In this document: positions 16,435 through 25,944 of the stretch, piece after piece
Numbering within the stretch: the first letter of the stretch is position 1
Layout: every line of letters begins with the position of its first letter
Made by a program: the position numbers and the translations under genes
Notes under the pieces: generated by a model
The model's database searches: none
What the model was told of the DNA's origin: nothing
What the model saw: only the letters and a program-made list of their open reading frames with translations
Source: Paludibacter sp.
GTDB taxonomy: Bacteria; Bacteroidota; Bacteroidia; Bacteroidales; Paludibacteraceae
Length of the DNA: 47,450 nucleotides
Assembly: GCA_028691965.1 (NCBI GenBank)
Contig: JAQUYE010000006.1
Coordinates: forward strand, 13,384-60,833
Reading direction: 5' to 3'

Positions 16435-19400
16435 ATGCAAAGGCTTCGTTCTTTTCTGATTGTCGGCATTCTGATGCTGTGCTTCTCCTTACCGGCAGTC
16501 AACCCCTCATCCGTTCAACCAACTGAAAGTCAGCTCTGGCAACGCTTCACCACTCCTCCTGCTGAAGCCCAACCATGGACCTTCTGGTATTGGATGCACG
16601 GTGCAGTATCGAAGCCCGGTATCGCTGCCGATCTGAAAGCCATGAAGGAGATCGGACTGGGCGGCGCGTACCTGATGACGATTCGGGGAACAGAGAACGG
16701 CGACTATCCCGGAGCAGTGGAACAGCTGACTCCTGAATGGTGGGAGATGATCCGCTATGCTATGCAACAGGCGGATAGTCTGGGATTGCAGCTGGGCATG
16801 CACATAAGTGATGGTTTTGCTCTGGCCGGGGGACCGTGGATTAAGCCGGAGGAATCGATGCAGAAGCTGGTGTGGACGGATACGATAGTCGGCGGAGGGA
16901 AACAGGTGCTGCAACTTACCCGGCCGGAAACCATAGCCGATTATTACCGCGATGTAGCGGTGTATGCTATCCCGGTAGGGGTGCAAAAAGATATTGCACA
17001 GGCGACTCCTGTGATTAGCTCTAATCATCCCGACGATCCGCATCCGTTCTCTGTTAAAGGTAAATCCTTTCGGGCCAGTGAACCTTGCTATATTCAGTTC
17101 GATTATCCGGAAAGTTATTTATTGCAGTCGATCGAAATTGTTCCTTCGGGCAACAACCTTCAGTCGCAACGCCTGCGACTTCTGGTGAGTGACGACGGAC
17201 AACTTTTCATGGAACATTGGCAGATGCAGCCGCCGCGACAAGGATGGCAGAATACCGGGTTTAATTATACCTATGCTGTTCCTCCTGTAAGGGCACGCTA
17301 TTTCCGTTTTCACTGGACACCCGAAGGTACGGAGCCCGGGAGTGAAGAACTGGATGCTGCCAAGTGGCGTCCGCGATTAAGCGTCAGCGCAATTCGCCTA
17401 AGCTCCGAAGCCCGTGTGCAGCAGTGGGAAGCTAAATCGGGACTGGTATGGAGAATCGATCAGCAAGACAGTCAGCAGCAACAGGTTCCTGCACTGGCAT
17501 CGGTGCGTACGCTCACTGCTCAGTTCGACGGCCAAACACTGCGCACTCAACTTCCGGCAGGGAAATGGCGTATCCTGCGCATCGGACATACTTCGACCGG
17601 ACATACGAATGCTACCGGAGGTGCCGGCAGGGGACTTGAATGCGATAAGTTCTCGACAGCTGCAGTACAGAAGCAATTCGACAACTGGTTTGGTGCAGCT
17701 TTCGGAGCTACCGATCCGGCACTTGCCCGCAGGGTACTTACTCATATGCACATCGACAGCTGGGAGTGTGGTAGTCAGAACTGGAGTGCAAACTTTGCAG
17801 CCGAGTTCCGCAAACGCCGGGGCTACGACCTGATGCCCTGGTTACCGGTAATGGCCGGCTTCCCACTGGTGAGTCAACAGAAAAGCGAGGCAGTGTTGCT
17901 CGATGTGCGGACAACCATCAATGAACTTATTCAGGAGGTATTCTTTGCTACCTTCTCACAGAATGCCCGGACTATCAACTGTCGCTTCTCTGCCGAATGT
18001 GTAGCTCCTACGATGATTAGTGACGGACTGCAACATTATTCGCAGGTTGACCTGCCGATGGGTGAATTCTGGCTGCAGAGTCCGACACACGACAAACCCA
18101 ACGATATGCTCGATGCAATCAGTGGTGCGCGTATCTATGGAAAGAATATTATCCAGGGTGAAGGGTTCACACAGTTACGGACTACCTGGAACGAACATCC
18201 TGGTATGCTGAAGTCGTTACTCGAGCGTAACTTTGCGATGGGACTCAATAAACTATTCTTCCATGTGTATGTGCATAATCCTTATACCGACCGTGCTCCG
18301 GGCACTACCCTCGATGGTATAGGATTATTCTTTCAGCGTGACCAGACCTGGTGGAAACCGGGGAAGGCTTTTACGGAATACATCACCCGCACTCAATCGC
18401 TGTTGCAGTTTGGAAGTCCGGTAACCGATATTGCTGTATTTACAGGAGAGGAAATGCCTCGCCGCTCGCTGACTCCTGATAAGCTGGTACCACTCATACC
18501 CGGATTAATCGGTGACAAACGCCTGAAAGAAGAAGCGGAACGACTGGCCAATGTGGGACAACCCATTCGAGAGATGCCTGTAAAGGTGTTTCATAGTGCC
18601 AACATCTTCGATCCTGCCGGGTGGGTTGATCCGCTGAAGGGATACGCCTACGATTCGTTTAATAAGGATGCATTGCTACGACTTGCCCGGGTAGAAAACG
18701 GACGCATGGTTTTACCCGGTGGTGCCTCGTACCGTGTTGTTATCTTCCCCGACGAAGCCTGGTATAGTGCAGAAACGCGTGCTAAGATAAATGAACTGCG
18801 CCGGCAGGGAGTTGTTATCCCCGGCTTACCGGTGGTAACCGGTGGAGAAGCTGCGCTGGGTGTGGCTCCTGATGTGGTTGCGCCTGATGATATTGCATGG
18901 ACTCATCGCAGTGACGGAACTACGGATCTGTATTTTATTTCCAATCAGCAGGAGAAGTCACGGAATGTGGAGCTTAGTTTCCGCATCAACGACCGCATCC
19001 CTCAGCTGTGGGATCCGGTGAGTGGAAAAGCGATGCATGTGGTTTGGGAGAGAGCGGGTGACCGTACCCGGCTTAAACTGGAACTCCCCGAAGCAGGATC
19101 GGTATTCGTGGTATTCGAACCTTTCAGTCCTACAACAGTACTCCCTGTTAAGCTTGCAAAACAGCAATCCCTGAATGCTCAGCCCTGGGAATTGTATTTT
19201 GAACGTACCGGTAGTAAACTTACAACGAATACCTTATTCGACTGGTCGCAGCATAAAGATCATCGTATCCGGTATTATTCGGGAACAGTACGGTATACTA
19301 CTCAGTTTGAATGGGACGCTGAGACAGAAGAGGTATATCTTCAGCTCGAAGAACTGAATAATATGGCTACGGTAATTGTGAATGGTGTGGAGTGCGGAAC

Positions 19401-19638
19401 GCTTTGGACGCCTCCCTATCGTACCGGCATTGGTCATGCACTCAAAAATGGAGTAAATACCCTGGTACTGGAAGTTACCAACACCTGGGCAAATGCAATT
19501 ATGGGTTCTGATAGTGGTTTTCCGCCTTTCGAGGGGATATGGACCAATGGGAAGTATCGCAAGAACAGTACTGAGCCCGAACCTTCGGGTATCAGGGGAG
19601 TCAGCCTGCTTAGCCCAGCTTCACCGAAGTCATTGTAA
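16435..19638 (+). CDS. Secreted GH106 alpha-L-rhamnosidase
   Basis: 1067 residues with signal peptide MQRLRSFLIVGILMLCFSLPA. The opening block WQRFTTPPAEAQPWTFWYWMHGAVSK and IAADLKAMKEIGLGGAYLM is the GH106 hallmark, and the C-terminal 150 residues form a galactose-binding-like beta-sandwich (VYLQLEELNNMATVIVNGVECGTLW). Glu444 (DSWECGS) and Glu576 (IIQGEGFTQ) lie 132 residues apart, the same spacing I recall for the catalytic glutamates of BT0986, supporting an active inverting rhamnosidase. Together with the upstream GH2 it suggests removal of terminal rhamnose and galactose from a pectin-like or algal side chain. Its 3' end overlaps the convergent ygiD gene by 29 bases, with no terminator between them. 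Confidence 0.88.
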   Translation: MQRLRSFLIVGILMLCFSLPAVNPSSVQPTESQLWQRFTTPPAEAQPWTFWYWMHGAVSKPGIAADLKAMKEIGLGGAYLMTIRGTENGDYPGAVEQLTPEWWEMIRYAMQQADSLGLQLGMHISDGFALAGGPWIKPEESMQKLVWTDTIVGGGKQVLQLTRPETIADYYRDVAVYAIPVGVQKDIAQATPVISSNHPDDPHPFSVKGKSFRASEPCYIQFDYPESYLLQSIEIVPSGNNLQSQRLRLLVSDDGQLFMEHWQMQPPRQGWQNTGFNYTYAVPPVRARYFRFHWTPEGTEPGSEELDAAKWRPRLSVSAIRLSSEARVQQWEAKSGLVWRIDQQDSQQQQVPALASVRTLTAQFDGQTLRTQLPAGKWRILRIGHTSTGHTNATGGAGRGLECDKFSTAAVQKQFDNWFGAAFGATDPALARRVLTHMHIDSWECGSQNWSANFAAEFRKRRGYDLMPWLPVMAGFPLVSQQKSEAVLLDVRTTINELIQEVFFATFSQNARTINCRFSAECVAPTMISDGLQHYSQVDLPMGEFWLQSPTHDKPNDMLDAISGARIYGKNIIQGEGFTQLRTTWNEHPGMLKSLLERNFAMGLNKLFFHVYVHNPYTDRAPGTTLDGIGLFFQRDQTWWKPGKAFTEYITRTQSLLQFGSPVTDIAVFTGEEMPRRSLTPDKLVPLIPGLIGDKRLKEEAERLANVGQPIREMPVKVFHSANIFDPAGWVDPLKGYAYDSFNKDALLRLARVENGRMVLPGGASYRVVIFPDEAWYSAETRAKINELRRQGVVIPGLPVVTGGEAALGVAPDVVAPDDIAWTHRSDGTTDLYFISNQQEKSRNVELSFRINDRIPQLWDPVSGKAMHVVWERAGDRTRLKLELPEAGSVFVVFEPFSPTTVLPVKLAKQQSLNAQPWELYFERTGSKLTTNTLFDWSQHKDHRIRYYSGTVRYTTQFEWDAETEEVYLQLEELNNMATVIVNGVECGTLWTPPYRTGIGHALKNGVNTLVLEVTNTWANAIMGSDSGFPPFEGIWTNGKYRKNSTEPEPSGIRGVSLLSPASPKSL

Positions 19639-20428
19639 GCGAGCCGGCCACGGGCTTATCGTTAAACAGACTTACTGCTTCGTTCTTTTCCTGTAAGGCA
19701 AGTACGTAAAGTAAGGGCAGAAAGTGTTCGGGAGTCGGGATGGCAAGTTGAAAGGCTGTACCTTGCTTTTGAAAATCGATAAGCGGCTGGTGATTGCCAC
19801 TCAGGATACTCGTGCGCATCAGGGCATCGGCTTCCATCGCCCATTCAAAGGCAAAGCTCTCGTTGAGCCGCCGCCAGTCGACCATCCGCAGGTTATGTAC
19901 CATATTACCACTTCCTATTATAAGTACATTTTTATTCCGCAGGGGTTTTAGTTGCTGTGCCAGTTCGTAATGATACAGGGCGGGTTTTGTGTAGTCAATA
20001 CTCATCTGAACGACCGGAATATCAGCCTTAGGGTACAAGTGCTTAATGACACTCCAGGCACCATGATCGAGCCCCCAATTGTAATCCATCTCTACCCCGG
20101 TGGTAGTAATTAGCTGTGCAGTGTCACCGGCAAGAGCCGGATGACCGGGAGCAGGATATTGAACGGCAAACAATTCAGCCGGAAACCCACCGAAGTCGTG
20201 AATCGTTGCCGGTTGCTCCATGGCGGTAACAAAGGTTCCACGCGTTTCCCAGTGAGCTGAGATACAGAGTATGGCATCGGGACGGCGGAGCTCAGCACTT
20301 AATTTACGAAAACCGGCTACAAATTCGTTTTCTTCGATGGCGTTCATCGGACTACCATGGCCTAAAAACAATACAGGCATGGGACTGGAAGAAGAACCTG
20401 TTAGTTTTGTTAAGTCGTTCAGTTTCAT
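19610..20428 (-). CDS. ygiD: YgiD-type extradiol dioxygenase (DODA / LigB family)
   Basis: 272 residues, cytoplasmic. The N-terminal PMPVLFLGHGSPMNA supplies the first metal histidine; further conserved points are ISAHWETRGTFVTA, IHDFGGFPAELF, MDYNWGLDHGAWSVI, IIGSGNMVHNLR and the C-terminal TPEHFLPLLYVLA. This is the YgiD/4,5-DOPA extradiol dioxygenase family: metal-dependent ring opening of catechols; the physiological substrate in most bacteria is unknown. It begins 11 bases after the menE stop on the same strand and so is the last gene of the menaquinone block. Whether it acts on a quinone-pathway catechol or just hitch-hikes is open. Confidence 0.88.
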   Translation of the reverse strand: MKLNDLTKLTGSSSSPMPVLFLGHGSPMNAIEENEFVAGFRKLSAELRRPDAILCISAHWETRGTFVTAMEQPATIHDFGGFPAELFAVQYPAPGHPALAGDTAQLITTTGVEMDYNWGLDHGAWSVIKHLYPKADIPVVQMSIDYTKPALYHYELAQQLKPLRNKNVLIIGSGNMVHNLRMVDWRRLNESFAFEWAMEADALMRTSILSGNHQPLIDFQKQGTAFQLAIPTPEHFLPLLYVLALQEKNEAVSLFNDKPVAGSLTMTSVKLG

Positions 20429-20439
20429 TGGAGCGGGAT

Positions 20440-21489
20440 TTAATTGTGAAGTTTCAGTGTCTCGGCACGCAACACTTTGTTACCTGTTGAATACACAAAC
20501 CGGGGAATGCAGAGAAGCTGGCCGGGCAGTTCGTAGCGTCCCAATTCAGGCTTTATACGTTCGAGCAGCTCTGCCTTTAGTTCTTCCTGAAGATCGTCGC
20601 ATTCGAGTACCAGTACCACTTGTTGTCCGAGACTCTCATGGGGTTTCGAACTGATAAAGAAGGGCAGGTCAATTACCGACTCCAACTTACGCTCTACCTG
20701 CTCGGGAAATATCTTTATTCCTCCACTGTTGATTACCCGATCGGCTCTTCCCAGCCAGCGGAACGAATAATTGTCGACCAGCTCCACTAAATCGTTGGTG
20801 ATTAATTGTTCATTGTGAAGATGGGGGGCATCAATAACCAGACAAGAACGGTCGTCAAGACTCAGCCTTACGCCCTCCAGGGTCTGGAAGCTTGCGGAGG
20901 CTTCTTTCCCATTGAAGCGACGAAGAGCAATATGCGATGCTGTTTCAGTCATCCCAAAGGTTTCGTACAGCGCTACCGGCCATTCGGCAGTCAGCTCTTC
21001 CATGGCAGGGGTTACCGGACTTCCTCCTACAATAATATTAGTAATATTACGGCGGGGGAGGTCGCCGGCAGAATGGAGTAACTGGTAAGGAGTGATGGCT
21101 GAAAAGTCAAGTGCCGGTAATTCTTCAGTTGCAAAGGGATTGGCAGAGGGTGCTACGGCATGCAGGATATAATTTCCTGCGATAGCACGTACGAGCATCA
21201 TCTTACCGGCAATATATGAAGCAGGCAGACAAAGCAAGGCAACACTCCTCGGCTGCAATCCGAAAAAGCGATTGGTAAGCTGTGCCGATCGGAGCATGGT
21301 TGTTTTAGGGAGCTGAATAAGTTTTGGTTCACCTGTCGAACCGGAAGTCTTTACCTCCACATAGTCGCTATCGTCAAACCAATGTTGCAGAAAATCGATA
21401 ATTTCCTGCTGCCAGGGTTCTGTTACATTGTCGTGCAACAGCGTTGCGCGGGAAGCTGGTGAACTATAATTTCCGGGTACTAATTTCAT
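20440..21489 (-). CDS. menE: o-Succinylbenzoate-CoA ligase MenE
   Basis: 349 residues from the ATG at 21489 (MKLVPGNYSSPAS); a GTG at 21516 would overlap menC by 16 bases and adds unconserved residues. It is a short ANL-family adenylating enzyme: the P-loop VKTSGSTGEPKLIQ, the A5-type YETFGMTETASHIALR, the hinge region WLGRADRVINSGGIKI (GRxDxxIxSGG) and the C-terminal Lys in STGNKVLRAETL. It joins CoA to o-succinylbenzoate (OSB) using ATP. It is shorter than MenE of Bacillus or E. coli (about 450-490 residues) because the N-terminal part is reduced, a form common in Bacteroidota. Identity rests on motif plus the surrounding men genes. Confidence 0.9.
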   Translation of the reverse strand: MKLVPGNYSSPASRATLLHDNVTEPWQQEIIDFLQHWFDDSDYVEVKTSGSTGEPKLIQLPKTTMLRSAQLTNRFFGLQPRSVALLCLPASYIAGKMMLVRAIAGNYILHAVAPSANPFATEELPALDFSAITPYQLLHSAGDLPRRNITNIIVGGSPVTPAMEELTAEWPVALYETFGMTETASHIALRRFNGKEASASFQTLEGVRLSLDDRSCLVIDAPHLHNEQLITNDLVELVDNYSFRWLGRADRVINSGGIKIFPEQVERKLESVIDLPFFISSKPHESLGQQVVLVLECDDLQEELKAELLERIKPELGRYELPGQLLCIPRFVYSTGNKVLRAETLKLHN

Positions 21490-21500
21490 AGGCTTTGTGT

Positions 21501-22544
21501 TCAGAGGGAATACCACAACGATGCATTGCGAATCTCCAATGGTGAGGGTATATTATTATGGTATAGCTGTCCGGTTCCCAGTCCCTGAGGCATCGGGTTA
21601 TTCAGGGTGAATGTCCATTGAGCAATGGCATTTAAGCCTATATTCGATTCGAGTGCCGAGGTTACCCACCAGCCGGTAGAAGTATTTTCGGCAGCAGCAA
21701 TCCATTGCCGTGCGCTTTCAAAACCTCCGATCAGGGAGGGCTTAAGAATAATGTAGGCCGGGCGTAGGGTTTGGAGCAAGGCTTCAGCTTGTCCGGGCTG
21801 ACAGGCAATCAGCTCTTCGTCGAGTGCAACGGGAATGGGTGAAGTGCGACAAAGGAGTTCCATCTCCCCGGCTTGTCCCGCGTGAATGGGCTGTTCGATG
21901 GAATGAATGGTGAACTCAGCAAGGGCAGTTAAGTACTCCATTGCCTTGTCGGCCGGAAATGCTCCGTTGGCATCTACCCTTAGTTCAAGATCTGCCGGAC
22001 TGAAATAGCGCCGGATGGTGCGGAGGATGGTTAGTTCGGTATCGAAATCAAGAGCTCCCACTTTCATCTTCAGACACCGATAGCCTTCGTCGAGCTTGCG
22101 ACTGATCTGCTCCTGCATATACTGTTTATCGCCCATCCATATTAGTCCGTTGATAGGAATCCCCTGCTTCCCTTCGGTAAATGCTGAAGGGAAAAGCAGA
22201 TGCCTGCCGGCAAGGTTCACCTGAGTTACCTGTTCAGATGAACGGGCCTGATTCAACTCCAGCAGAGCAGTCTCGAGTCCGAAACGAATAGAAGGGAACT
22301 CACTCAGGTCGACAGCTTCAGGGGATTGACCGTGATTGATAGCTTCACAGAGTTCATCCAGTTTAGCACTGTAGGTATCCATGGGATCCGGACTCAGGCC
22401 CGGAATGGTTGAACACTCACCGGTTCCACTTAACTGGTTATCGGAAAGCACCAGGAAAGACGACTCCTTGACGTGCAAAACTCCCCTTGATGTTCCGGCA
22501 GGAAACTTAAAATCAAATTGACGGGTGAAATGTCGTGCGTTCAT
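21501..22544 (-). CDS. menC: o-Succinylbenzoate synthase MenC
   Basis: 347 residues. Enolase-superfamily member of the MLE/OSBS subgroup: the catalytic lysines in RCLKMKVGALDFD (KxK), metal ligands in RVDANGAF, HSIEQPIH and VALDEELI, and the barrel lysine in YIILKPSLIGGF. It dehydrates SHCHC to o-succinylbenzoate. It lies between menA (7 bases upstream) and menE (11 bases downstream) on the minus strand. The N-terminal RQFDFKFPAGTSRGVLH is the capping-domain strand with the twisted motif common to OSBS proteins. Confidence 0.93.
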   Translation of the reverse strand: MNARHFTRQFDFKFPAGTSRGVLHVKESSFLVLSDNQLSGTGECSTIPGLSPDPMDTYSAKLDELCEAINHGQSPEAVDLSEFPSIRFGLETALLELNQARSSEQVTQVNLAGRHLLFPSAFTEGKQGIPINGLIWMGDKQYMQEQISRKLDEGYRCLKMKVGALDFDTELTILRTIRRYFSPADLELRVDANGAFPADKAMEYLTALAEFTIHSIEQPIHAGQAGEMELLCRTSPIPVALDEELIACQPGQAEALLQTLRPAYIILKPSLIGGFESARQWIAAAENTSTGWWVTSALESNIGLNAIAQWTFTLNNPMPQGLGTGQLYHNNIPSPLEIRNASLWYSL

Positions 22545-22551
22545 AACATCA

Positions 22552-23466
22552 TCAGTTGATTAATAAACCAAGGGAGAAGAGGAGTGCGACGAACAGACTG
22601 GCCATTGAGAGGCGTTTTAGTTCGGGGAATAAGTGCACATGCTCTTTAAAGCTCTGTACGGCACGCAGGTTTCGGTACACCATAGGAAAGGCCGCCCAGA
22701 AAATCCACTGCCAGGCAGAATGGTACTCTATCATCGTATAAACGGATAAGAGCAGAAAAGCTCCTATTAACAGTATACTGTGGTAAATACGGGCTTTCCG
22801 GATTCCCAACAGTACTACAAGAGTCTGCTTGCCCGTTTTCTGATCAGTTTCATAATCGCGGAGGTTATTAAGATTTAACACCCCCATACTCAGGAAGCCA
22901 ATGGCCGATGCGGGTAATATGAGTGCCGCCTCCACCTGAAATGTATGCAGGAAATAGGTACCTATCACCCCTACCAATCCGAAGAAGATGAATACAAAGA
23001 AGTCGCCCATAGCCTTATAGCCATAGGGATTCTTACCAACTGTATAGGTGATGGCTGCTGTAATGGCGCCGAGACCTAACAGTATAAACAGAATGGATGC
23101 GGGTAGAAGTGACTCTGATGGTGAAGTGCGATTAGTGAAACCCGCAACGATTAACCCTATTCCTGATAGCAGTGCCAGGCTTACCACTATAGCAATGCCC
23201 CGCAGCATGGAAGCAGGACTTATCTTACCTGATTGTACCATGCGACGAGGACCGATTCGCTCTGCGGTATCCTTACCATTCTTGAAATCACCGTAATCGT
23301 TGGCCATGTTCGACAAAATCTGTAAGAGCAGCGTAGTGATTGCGGCCAGCAACAGTACGGGCCAGCGGAAACCATCGGCAACCCACGCAAGTGCACTGCC
23401 GGTTATGGTGTTAGCAAGCGCCAGCGGAAGGGTCCGCAGACGCATTGATTCTATCCAGTATTTCAT
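22552..23466 (-). CDS. menA: 1,4-Dihydroxy-2-naphthoate prenyltransferase MenA
   Basis: 304 residues, 8-9 membrane segments. The two Asp-rich motifs of UbiA-type prenyltransferases are present: NMANDYGDFKNGKDTAERIG and NLRDYETDQKTGKQTL. The IESMRLRTLPLALANTI opening is typical of MenA. It attaches the isoprenoid tail to DHNA, giving demethylmenaquinone, in the inner membrane. Its start codon shares one base with the menB stop codon (TGATG), so translation is coupled. Confidence 0.95.
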   Translation of the reverse strand: MKYWIESMRLRTLPLALANTITGSALAWVADGFRWPVLLLAAITTLLLQILSNMANDYGDFKNGKDTAERIGPRRMVQSGKISPASMLRGIAIVVSLALLSGIGLIVAGFTNRTSPSESLLPASILFILLGLGAITAAITYTVGKNPYGYKAMGDFFVFIFFGLVGVIGTYFLHTFQVEAALILPASAIGFLSMGVLNLNNLRDYETDQKTGKQTLVVLLGIRKARIYHSILLIGAFLLLSVYTMIEYHSAWQWIFWAAFPMVYRNLRAVQSFKEHVHLFPELKRLSMASLFVALLFSLGLLIN

Positions 23467-24281
23467 CAGGGCATCTTCGGGTATTTCTTAAAATCAGGCT
23501 TGCGCTTTTCGAGGAAAGCTTTTTTGCCTTCGTGTGCTTCTTCGGTCATGTAGTACAACATCGTTGCATTACCTGCCAACTCCTGAATACCTGCCTGTCC
23601 GTCGAGCTCAGCATTCAGTCCCGCCTTTATCATGCGCAGGGCAAGCGGACTGTGTTGCATCATTTCCTGACACCACTTCACCGTTTCATCTTCGAGTTGA
23701 TCGAAAGGTACAACAGCATTCACCAATCCCATCTCCAGGGCTTCGGCAGCAGAATACTGGCGACAAAGGAACCATATTTCGCGGGCTTTCTTTTGACCTA
23801 CAATACGAGCGAGGTACGACGAACCGAAACCGGCATCGAAACTTCCCACCCGCGGACCGGTCTGCCCGAAGATTGCATTCTCAGAAGCAATAGAAAGGTC
23901 GCACACTACGTGCAGTACATGTCCACCGCCGATGGCATAGCCGTTTACCATGGCAACAACGGGTTTCGGCAGACTCCGAATCATTTTCTGAAGGTCGAGA
24001 ACGTTCAGGCGGGGAACACCATCTTTCCCGATATATCCGGCGATGTTCTTAACGTTTTGATCGCCTCCTGCACAGAATGCTTTATCGCCTTCGCCGGTGA
24101 GGATAACTGTAGCGATATCCTGACTTTCGCGACAAAAAACCATGGCTTCAATAATCTCCTTGATAGTATCGGGTGTGAATGCATTGCGGTAGCGGGGACG
24201 ATTAATTGTTATTCGGGCAATCCCTTCGAAATAATCAAATTTTATTTCTTCAAACTCTTTGATGGTAGTCCAGTTTCTCAT
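23466..24281 (-). CDS. menB: 1,4-Dihydroxy-2-naphthoyl-CoA synthase MenB
   Basis: 271 residues from the ATG at 24281 ([15 protein letters not shown]), one base after the end of menD; an upstream in-frame start would overlap menD by 50 bases. Crotonase fold: oxyanion-hole segments [15 protein letters not shown] and [17 protein letters not shown], then [22 protein letters not shown] and the C-terminal [19 protein letters not shown], almost residue for residue as in E. coli-type MenB. It closes the second ring: OSB-CoA to DHNA-CoA (Dieckmann-type). It is cytoplasmic and acts with MenE and MenI encoded in the same operon. Confidence 0.95.
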   Translation of the reverse strand: MRNWTTIKEFEEIKFDYFEGIARITINRPRYRNAFTPDTIKEIIEAMVFCRESQDIATVILTGEGDKAFCAGGDQNVKNIAGYIGKDGVPRLNVLDLQKMIRSLPKPVVAMVNGYAIGGGHVLHVVCDLSIASENAIFGQTGPRVGSFDAGFGSSYLARIVGQKKAREIWFLCRQYSAAEALEMGLVNAVVPFDQLEDETVKWCQEMMQHSPLALRMIKAGLNAELDGQAGIQELAGNATMLYYMTEEAHEGKKAFLEKRKPDFKKYPKMP

Positions 24282-24282
24282 T

Positions 24283-25944
24283 TTATCGTATGTGTTTAAA
24301 TAATTCTTTGTAGGTGGATACATTTGTTTCACGATCGGTCAGCACTTCGAGTACCTGTGGACCATCGGCCTCAAAAAAACGATTTAATTCCTGTTTGAGG
24401 TCGGAAGAGGCATCGCAACTTGCAAACCTGATTCCATAAGCTTCGCTGAGGGATCTCAGATTAACGGTATGCCCGGCATCGAAGAAAGGCTGGCAACGTT
24501 CTATCACTTTCTGATCGCCTATCATGCTGAATATATTGGCTCCTCCGTTATTTAGTACGATGATATGCAGATTCGGCGGGAAGTTAACATTCCACATACC
24601 GTTGGAATCGTACAGGAAGGATAAATCGCCTGAAAGAAGCAGTGTTTGCTTGCCGGAGGCCACTGCCGAACCGGCGGCTGTTGCTACACTACCTTCGATG
24701 CCCGAAGTACCCCGGTTACCAAAATACTGAATGTCGGCGCGGGTAGGAAACAACTGCGAGATGCGCACCGGCGTACTGTTGGCAAGCTGCACTACCCATC
24801 CGGAGGGAACCTGAGTGAGCACCTCACCAATCACAGTTGTATCGCAGAAAGGGAGAGCATTCAGGTAGGTGTTGGTACGATCTGACAGACGTTTTTGTAT
24901 GTCAGCCACCAGACTCCTGAAGGTAGTTGTTTGTTCCTCCTTTTCTACGGATGAAAGTAAGTGTACGGCTTTCACCGGAACACTATAGTTTAGCGATCGA
25001 TAGGTATCGGCATAGGGAAGTTCGGTCTGCACCTGCCAGTGCTCCTTAGGCTGATGCGTACGAAGATACTGTTTCAGTTGTTTGGATATCACCGAATGTC
25101 CAATCGTGATTAAGAGATCGGGTACCAGCAATTGTTTTTCTTCTTCACGTGGAGCTCCAAAAAACAGATCGGGAATAGTAATCAGTGCATCACCGCTGAT
25201 ACCTGACAGGTTTTCGGCAACTACCAGTGTTTCGGTAGTTGTTGCAAGTCTATTCAGTAAGTTGTTTAATTCCGGATCAGCAGTTCCTGTCCCGGCAATG
25301 ATCATGCGGCGGGATGCTTTGTTCCACGCAGCTGTAAACTGCGACAAGGTTGATGGCGAAGGCAGCGTTTCGGTCGACAGGCTTTTGATAACCCGTGGCT
25401 GTACGGGCGAATCGGGCATTTCCACATAGAGTGGGTCACTAAGCGGAACATTCAGGTGAACCGGTCCACGCGGGAACTGCAACGCCATATCCACAGCCTG
25501 TGCTGCCAGTCGGTCGGAATGCTCCGTATTCATAGAATTCTGATCGGAAGGGAGTTGAAAGGAGGCTTTGCAATAGTTGGCGTAGATATTCTGCTGGCGA
25601 ATGGTTTGTCCGTCGGACTGATCGATCCACTCCGAAGGTCGGTCGGCCGTAATAACTATCAGCGGAAGATGCTGATAATACGCTTCCACCACTGCCGGAG
25701 CAAAGTTCAACACAGCCGAGCCTGAAGTACATACCAGCACCACCGGTTCGTGGGTATACTGAGCCATACCCAGGGCGAAAAACCCAGCCGAACGCTCGTC
25801 GGTAACGGGATAGCATTGAATATCCTCCCGGGCGGTAAATGCCAGGGTAAGGGGTGTGTTACGGGAACCCGGGGCAATAACTGCCCGACGTACTCCCAGC
25901 TGCGCACAGATAGAGGCGAGATTCTTAATGTCCTGTCTGAACAT
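24283..25944 (-). CDS. menD: SEPHCHC synthase MenD
   Basis: 553 residues, full length for the family. Thiamine-diphosphate enzyme: N-terminal [19 protein letters not shown], the conserved Glu in [31 protein letters not shown] and the C-terminal ThDP/Mg segment [16 protein letters not shown]. It combines isochorismate with 2-oxoglutarate to give SEPHCHC, the first committed step to menaquinone. It overlaps the end of menF by 20 bases, and menB begins one base after its stop, so the three are translationally linked. Confidence 0.95.
   Translation of the reverse strand: MFRQDIKNLASICAQLGVRRAVIAPGSRNTPLTLAFTAREDIQCYPVTDERSAGFFALGMAQYTHEPVVLVCTSGSAVLNFAPAVVEAYYQHLPLIVITADRPSEWIDQSDGQTIRQQNIYANYCKASFQLPSDQNSMNTEHSDRLAAQAVDMALQFPRGPVHLNVPLSDPLYVEMPDSPVQPRVIKSLSTETLPSPSTLSQFTAAWNKASRRMIIAGTGTADPELNNLLNRLATTTETLVVAENLSGISGDALITIPDLFFGAPREEEKQLLVPDLLITIGHSVISKQLKQYLRTHQPKEHWQVQTELPYADTYRSLNYSVPVKAVHLLSSVEKEEQTTTFRSLVADIQKRLSDRTNTYLNALPFCDTTVIGEVLTQVPSGWVVQLANSTPVRISQLFPTRADIQYFGNRGTSGIEGSVATAAGSAVASGKQTLLLSGDLSFLYDSNGMWNVNFPPNLHIIVLNNGGANIFSMIGDQKVIERCQPFFDAGHTVNLRSLSEAYGIRFASCDASSDLKQELNRFFEADGPQVLEVLTDRETNVSTYKELFKHIR

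Noticed and set aside
23445-24299. Plus-strand frame of 284 codons opposite menB
   Set aside because: Mirror of a highly conserved menB gene; no recognisable features.
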